Of a stretch of 36,365 nt of DNA, positions 32,362-36,365 are shown in pieces; position 1 is the stretch's first letter; the number at the start of each line of letters is the position of its first letter. The DNA is from Bacteroidaceae bacterium (GTDB lineage: Bacteria > Bacteroidota > Bacteroidia > Bacteroidales > Bacteroidaceae), in the NCBI GenBank assembly GCA_030843315.1, contig JAUUPT010000042.1, positions 1 through 36,365 of the forward strand, given 5' to 3'. The notes under the pieces were generated by a model that saw nothing but the letters and a program-made list of their open reading frames with translations, ran no database searches and was not told the origin of the DNA. The position numbers were made by a program, and so were the translations under genes.

Positions 32362-34569
32362 ATGATACAGACAGTACTCAAACGTGACGGACGCGTCGTT
32401 GGTTTCAATGAAGAAAAGATAGCTACCGCCATCCGTAAAGCCATGTTGCACACGGATAAAGGAGAGGATTTGCAGTTGATTCATCAAATTACAGATCATA
32501 TTTCTTTCAAGGGAAACCCGCAAATGACGGTGGAAGCCATTCAAGATATGGTGGAAGTAGAGTTGATGAAGAGCAGCCGCAAGGACGTTGCACAAAAATA
32601 CATCGCCTACCGCAACCAGCGAAGCATTGCCCGCAAAGCCAAAACGCGCGATATGTTTCTGGAAATCATCAACATCAAGTCCAACGACATCACGCGCGAA
32701 AATGCAAATATGAATGCAGACACGCCGGCAGGCATGATGATGAAGTTTGCCAGCGAAACCACCAAACCGTTTGTTGACGACTATCTGCTGAGCGAAGAAG
32801 TGCTGGATGCAGTGAATCACAACTACCTGCATATCCATGACAAGGATTACTACCCCACCAAGAGTCTGACGTGCGTGCAGCACCCGTTGGACCGCATCTT
32901 GCAGTATGGTTTCTCTGCCGGACACGGCGAGTCACGTCCGGCAAAGCGCATCGAAACAGCCAGTATCCTGGGATGCATCTCGCTGGAAACTGCGCAGAAC
33001 GAGATGCACGGCGGACAGGCCATTCCTGCATTCGACTTTTACCTGGCTCCCTACGTGCGAAACAGCTACATCGAAGAAATAAAGAATCTGGAAGAGCTGA
33101 ACGGAAAAGATTACTCGCATCTGTATCAGAAGGAGTTGAGCGATTATCTACAACAACCATTGGACGGGCTGTCCGATGAAAAGCGTATCGTTCAGCATGC
33201 TGTCAACAAGACTGTGGCGCGTGTGCATCAGGCGATGGAAGCTTTCATACACAATATGAATACCATTCATTCGCGCGGCGGCAACCAGGTAGTGTTCAGC
33301 TCCATCAATTACGGTACGGACACTTCGGCAGAGGGGCGATGCATTATCCGCGAGTTGCTGAAAAGCACTTATCAAGGGGTGGGAAACGGCGAAACAGCCA
33401 TCTTCCCCATTCAGATATGGAAGAAGAAACGGGGAGTAAGCTATCTGCCGGAAGACCGCAACTACGACCTCTACCAACTGGCCTGCAAGGTGACTGCACG
33501 GCGTTTCTTCCCCAACTTCCTGAACCTCGACGCCACCTTCAACCAAAGTGAAGACTGGAAAGCCGACGACCCGAAACGTTACCAGCACGAAGTAGCCACG
33601 ATGGGCTGCCGCACCCGCGTCTTTGAGAACCGTTTCGGACCGAAAACCTCTATCGGACGAGGAAATATTTCTTTCTCTACCATCAACATCGTGCGTCTTG
33701 CCATCGAGTGTATGGATGTAGAAGACAAGGAACTGCGCATCGCCAAGTTCTTTGCCAAGCTGGATGCCATGCTCGAAGTTACTGCACGCCAGCTACACGA
33801 GCGCATGGAATTCCAGAAAACAGCTTTTGCCAAGCAATTCCCGCTACTGATGTCGGTCTTGTGGCTGGGCAGCGAAAAGCTGAATCCGAACGACACAATC
33901 GCTTCCGTCATCAATCAGGGAACGCTGGGCATCGGCTTCATCGGACTGGCAGAATGCCTGGTGGCGCTCATCAGCAAGCATCATGGAGAATCGGAAGAAG
34001 CACAGGAACTGGGATTGAAGATCGTGACTTATATGCGCGACCGCGTCAACCAGTTCTCCGAGCAATACCAGCATAATTACAGTGTGCTTGCCACGCCTGC
34101 CGAAGGTCTTTCGGGTAAGTTCACCCGCGTGGACCGCAAGAAATTCGGTAGCCTGCCGGGCATCACGGATCGCGATTACTACACAAATTCCAACCACGTG
34201 CCGGTGTACTACAAATGCAGTGCCCGCCACAAAGCGGAAGTAGAGGCGCCTTATCATGACCTGACGCGCGGCGGACACATCTTCTATGTAGAAATGGACG
34301 GAGACGCAACCCATAACCCGGAAGTTATTATGCGCGTAGTGGATATGATGGACCAGTACAACATCGGCTACGGTTCTGTGAACCACAACCGCAACCGTTG
34401 CCTGGAATGCGGCTACGAGAACTCCACACCCAATCTGGACATGTGCCCCAAATGCGGCAGCAAGCACATCGACAAGTTGCAACGCATCACCGGCTATCTG
34501 GTGGGAACCACCGACCGCTGGAACAATGCAAAACTGTCTGAGTTGAACGACCGCGTCATTCATAATTAA
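32362..34569 (+). CDS. nrdD: Anaerobic ribonucleoside-triphosphate reductase
   Basis: A 735-residue class III ribonucleotide reductase that makes deoxyribonucleoside triphosphates in the absence of oxygen. The N-terminal ATP-cone (about 1-90) opens with QTVLKRDGRVVGFNEEKIATAIRKAM and gives allosteric activity control. The catalytic barrel contains HIHDKDYYPTKSLTCVQHPLDRIL and NTIHSRGGNQVVFSSINYG. Near the end, a zinc site has CLEC and CPKC (C680, C683, C695, C698), followed by the glycyl-radical loop RITGYLVGTTDRWNN with G711. It is followed by nrdG, which generates that radical. Both fit a strict gut anaerobe. Confidence 0.96.
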   Translation: MIQTVLKRDGRVVGFNEEKIATAIRKAMLHTDKGEDLQLIHQITDHISFKGNPQMTVEAIQDMVEVELMKSSRKDVAQKYIAYRNQRSIARKAKTRDMFLEIINIKSNDITRENANMNADTPAGMMMKFASETTKPFVDDYLLSEEVLDAVNHNYLHIHDKDYYPTKSLTCVQHPLDRILQYGFSAGHGESRPAKRIETASILGCISLETAQNEMHGGQAIPAFDFYLAPYVRNSYIEEIKNLEELNGKDYSHLYQKELSDYLQQPLDGLSDEKRIVQHAVNKTVARVHQAMEAFIHNMNTIHSRGGNQVVFSSINYGTDTSAEGRCIIRELLKSTYQGVGNGETAIFPIQIWKKKRGVSYLPEDRNYDLYQLACKVTARRFFPNFLNLDATFNQSEDWKADDPKRYQHEVATMGCRTRVFENRFGPKTSIGRGNISFSTINIVRLAIECMDVEDKELRIAKFFAKLDAMLEVTARQLHERMEFQKTAFAKQFPLLMSVLWLGSEKLNPNDTIASVINQGTLGIGFIGLAECLVALISKHHGESEEAQELGLKIVTYMRDRVNQFSEQYQHNYSVLATPAEGLSGKFTRVDRKKFGSLPGITDRDYYTNSNHVPVYYKCSARHKAEVEAPYHDLTRGGHIFYVEMDGDATHNPEVIMRVVDMMDQYNIGYGSVNHNRNRCLECGYENSTPNLDMCPKCGSKHIDKLQRITGYLVGTTDRWNNAKLSELNDRVIHN

Positions 34570-34591
34570 TTCTTAATTCTCAATTTAAACA

Positions 34592-35092
34592 GTGCTTTCT
34601 ATTCTCGATATTTTAGAAGATACTACGGTGGACGGTCCGGGTTTTCGGACCGCCATCTATGCTGCGGGGTGCCCCAACGGATGTCCAGGTTGCCACAATC
34701 CCGATTCGTGGGATATCAACCGCGGACGTTGGATGAATACTGACGAGATACTGCGGAAAGTCCTTGCCGACCAATTCGCGGATGTCACCTTCAGCGGCGG
34801 CGACCCGATGTATCAGCCGGAAGGTTTTACCGAACTGGCAGATGCCATCAAGAAGCAAACCCGGAAAAACATCTGGTGCTATACCGGCTATACGTTTGAG
34901 AAGTTATTGCAGAATCCGCGCCAGGCAAAGCTATTGAAATACATAGATGTACTGGTGGACGGAAAGTTCAAAGAAGAGTTGAAGGATGAAGAGCTTTACT
35001 TCCGCGGAAGCAGAAACCAAAGGTTGATTGACGTGCAAGCCTCTTTAAGAAAGAACGAAACGGTGACTTACCACTATAATCCAAAAATTTGA
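34592..35092 (+). CDS. nrdG: Anaerobic ribonucleotide reductase-activating protein
   Basis: A 166-residue radical SAM activase that forms the glycyl radical on NrdD with S-adenosylmethionine and a 4Fe-4S cluster. The cluster motif CPNGCPGC gives C27, C31 and C34 (C-x3-C-x2-C). The following HNPDSWD and FSGGDPMYQPEGF (the GGxP-type SAM motif) are standard. The start is GTG at 34592; the frame upstream is closed by stops and no ATG would keep the conserved N-terminus LSILDILEDTTVDGPGFR. It lies 22 bases after nrdD, in one operon. A terminator overlaps its stop codon. Confidence 0.95.
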   Translation: MLSILDILEDTTVDGPGFRTAIYAAGCPNGCPGCHNPDSWDINRGRWMNTDEILRKVLADQFADVTFSGGDPMYQPEGFTELADAIKKQTRKNIWCYTGYTFEKLLQNPRQAKLLKYIDVLVDGKFKEELKDEELYFRGSRNQRLIDVQASLRKNETVTYHYNPKI

Positions 35093-35131
35093 GGCTGCTT
35101 CAAAGTATTATTGAAACAGCCTCAAATCTTT
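35087..35131. terminator. Bidirectional terminator between nrdG and the ThrE-like gene
   Basis: A 17-base stem with one mismatch (ATTTGAGGCTGCTTCAA at 35087-35103 pairs with 35111-35127), a 7-base loop and a T-rich tail. It serves two convergent genes. Confidence 0.85.
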
Positions 35132-35135
35132 TCTA

Positions 35136-36365
35136 TTACCATTCTATAAACTTGCCTCTTTCCCGGCGCTTCTGCAATTCTTCTTTCAAGAAGCGCTGCC
35201 GGTCTTTGGCTATATACCGACGGGCAAAGATGTTGGGTACGGCTACTCCCAGCGCGATGCAGAGAATAATCAGCGAAGCGTTGATGCCGTTGGACACCGC
35301 CGTCGTCACTTCTCCAACCACCCCATGCATATTGATAAGTGCAAAAAGCGAGCGGTACATCAACACACCCGGAATCATCGGGATGACGGAAGGAATCGTC
35401 AGCACGTGGTTGGGAACGTGAAACCAGTGTACTGCCTTCACCGCAATGAGGCTCACTACCAAACCGCCGGTGAAAGAGCCCACTACCGGACCATATCCAA
35501 GTTCAAAGTTCACAAAGTTGCGCGTGCAAACCGCAATGATGCCTCCCACAGCCACCACCCACAACAGACGGCGCTGTATGTTGAATATCATCGAAAAACC
35601 CATTGCCGAGATAGCAGCCGCAATGGCATACACCAAATAAGAATCGTGAGGAACCATGCTCAGTTCGCTGAATTTCTTGTCAATCACCACATCTTCCACA
35701 GCCAGCAGACGCATGGCAAGCACAATACCGAAAGCCATTGCACACACTATCAACACCGTATTGACAGCCCGCACGATGCCTACCTGAATGTAGTTATCTA
35801 TCATATCGTCCACAAAGTTTATCAGCGGAACTCCCGGCACGATGAACAAGGCACAAGCCAGCAACGGATGATAAGGCGTAGAAGAAACTCCCCAAACAGT
35901 GGAAGCATAGGCCAGGCAAGTAGCGATAAAAGCGGAGATTGCTATACTCATATAATGATTGATGCCGAACTCGAAGCACCGGGCACGCACGCGGAAACCG
36001 ACAAAGGCACAGATGGAAGCAAAGAGAAATGCAATCCAGTCGCAGCCGAACAGCTTACAGAAGCCGCCACATGCAAATCCCGCTCCGATGGCCACCACAT
36101 AGGGTACATAATTGCGCTTCTTATTCGCAATCTTTTCCAATTCTTCTTCGTACTGATCCAGCGAATAATCATTTTCAATCGCCCGCCAGGACAATTTGCT
36201 GATTTGCGAAATGGCAGTCATGTTGATGCCATGTTTCTCACACTTCTGGAATTTGGAGTACGAATGAGCATCGTCACTCAGATTTACCACCAGCATGGTA
36301 TAGCTTACGTAGATGTGGAGTTTCTCTTCCGGAAGCCCCAAATAGGCGGCGACACGATTCATATT
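35136..36365 (-). CDS. ThrE-like threonine/serine exporter family protein (5' end outside the window)
   Basis: At least 408 residues of an inner-membrane protein combining the two halves of the ThrE family (DUF1212/ThrE and ThrE_2/DUF3815). The soluble start, RVAAYLGLPEEKLHIYVSYT then MLVVNLSD, matches the region that normally follows about 30 residues beginning with an ESG-type motif, so the first Met at 36362 is probably internal and the gene is cut by the window edge. About ten membrane helices follow, including HPLLACALFIVPGVPLINFVDDMID, the family signature, and in the second domain VLTIPSVIPMIPGVLMYRSL. The expected role is export of threonine or serine; the substrate is not proven. Confidence 0.88.
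   Translation of the reverse strand, partial: NMNRVAAYLGLPEEKLHIYVSYTMLVVNLSDDAHSYSKFQKCEKHGINMTAISQISKLSWRAIENDYSLDQYEEELEKIANKKRNYVPYVVAIGAGFACGGFCKLFGCDWIAFLFASICAFVGFRVRARCFEFGINHYMSIAISAFIATCLAYASTVWGVSSTPYHPLLACALFIVPGVPLINFVDDMIDNYIQVGIVRAVNTVLIVCAMAFGIVLAMRLLAVEDVVIDKKFSELSMVPHDSYLVYAIAAAISAMGFSMIFNIQRRLLWVVAVGGIIAVCTRNFVNFELGYGPVVGSFTGGLVVSLIAVKAVHWFHVPNHVLTIPSVIPMIPGVLMYRSLFALINMHGVVGEVTTAVSNGINASLIILCIALGVAVPNIFARRYIAKDRQRFLKEELQKRRERGKFIEW

Noticed and set aside
33844..34563. A 239-codon minus-strand frame opposite nrdD
   Set aside because: Antisense shadow of a strongly conserved gene; no promoter or motif seen.

Overview
The window is chromosomal DNA from a Bacteroides-type member of the Bacteroidota. 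Promoters follow the Bacteroides pattern (TTTG, a spacer of about 19 bases, then TAnnTTTG), and most starts have A-rich leaders instead of strong Shine-Dalgarno sites. Ribosomal protein S16 has the long acidic tail seen in Bacteroidota. The gene families (DUF4373, DUF4248, HU-like, smalltalk, DUF4369-thioredoxin) also point there. No tRNA, rRNA, CRISPR array, integrase or transposase was seen.

Layout. (1) 53-9744, plus strand, AT-rich: a capsule or exopolysaccharide operon with a Wzz-like chain-length protein, a Wzy-like polymerase, a divergent GT2 protein, three GT-B glycosyltransferases, a methyltransferase and a hexapeptide acetyltransferase. (2) 9745-15019, plus strand, much more GC-rich: a small gene apparently frameshifted at an A-run, a DUF4373 replication-initiator-like protein, a palindromic array of 22-bp repeats, a primase-helicase, a DUF4248 protein, an HU-like protein, a REP-like inverted pair, a 35-residue smalltalk protein and an N-acetylmuramoyl-L-alanine amidase. 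(3) 15082-23758, minus strand, converging on module 2: a second polysaccharide operon with a GT2, an asparagine-synthetase-like protein lacking the catalytic Cys, a GT4, a Wzx-like flippase, a GT4 and two GT2s. Operon 1 has Wzz and Wzy but no Wzx; operon 3 has Wzx but no Wzz or Wzy, so the two may together make one surface polysaccharide. (4) 23759-24299: an intergenic stretch with a possible small RNA. (5) 24300-27354: kdgA and kdgK, which turn 2-keto-3-deoxygluconate into pyruvate and glyceraldehyde-3-phosphate, divergent from a LacI-family regulator. (6) 27444-30672: an NhaC antiporter, rpsP and a lipoprotein thioredoxin. (7) 30834-32075, minus strand: a MetE-fold gene behind a clear cobalamin riboswitch. 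(8) 32362-35092: the anaerobic ribonucleotide reductase nrdD-nrdG. (9) 35136 to the window edge, minus strand: a ThrE-like transporter cut at its 5' end.

The least explained parts are module 2, the 22-bp palindromic arrays found at two distant sites (11287-11450 and 30706-30832), the A-run small gene, and the AGGTAA-repeat candidate RNA. All functional assignments rest on motif recognition by eye; no database search was run.
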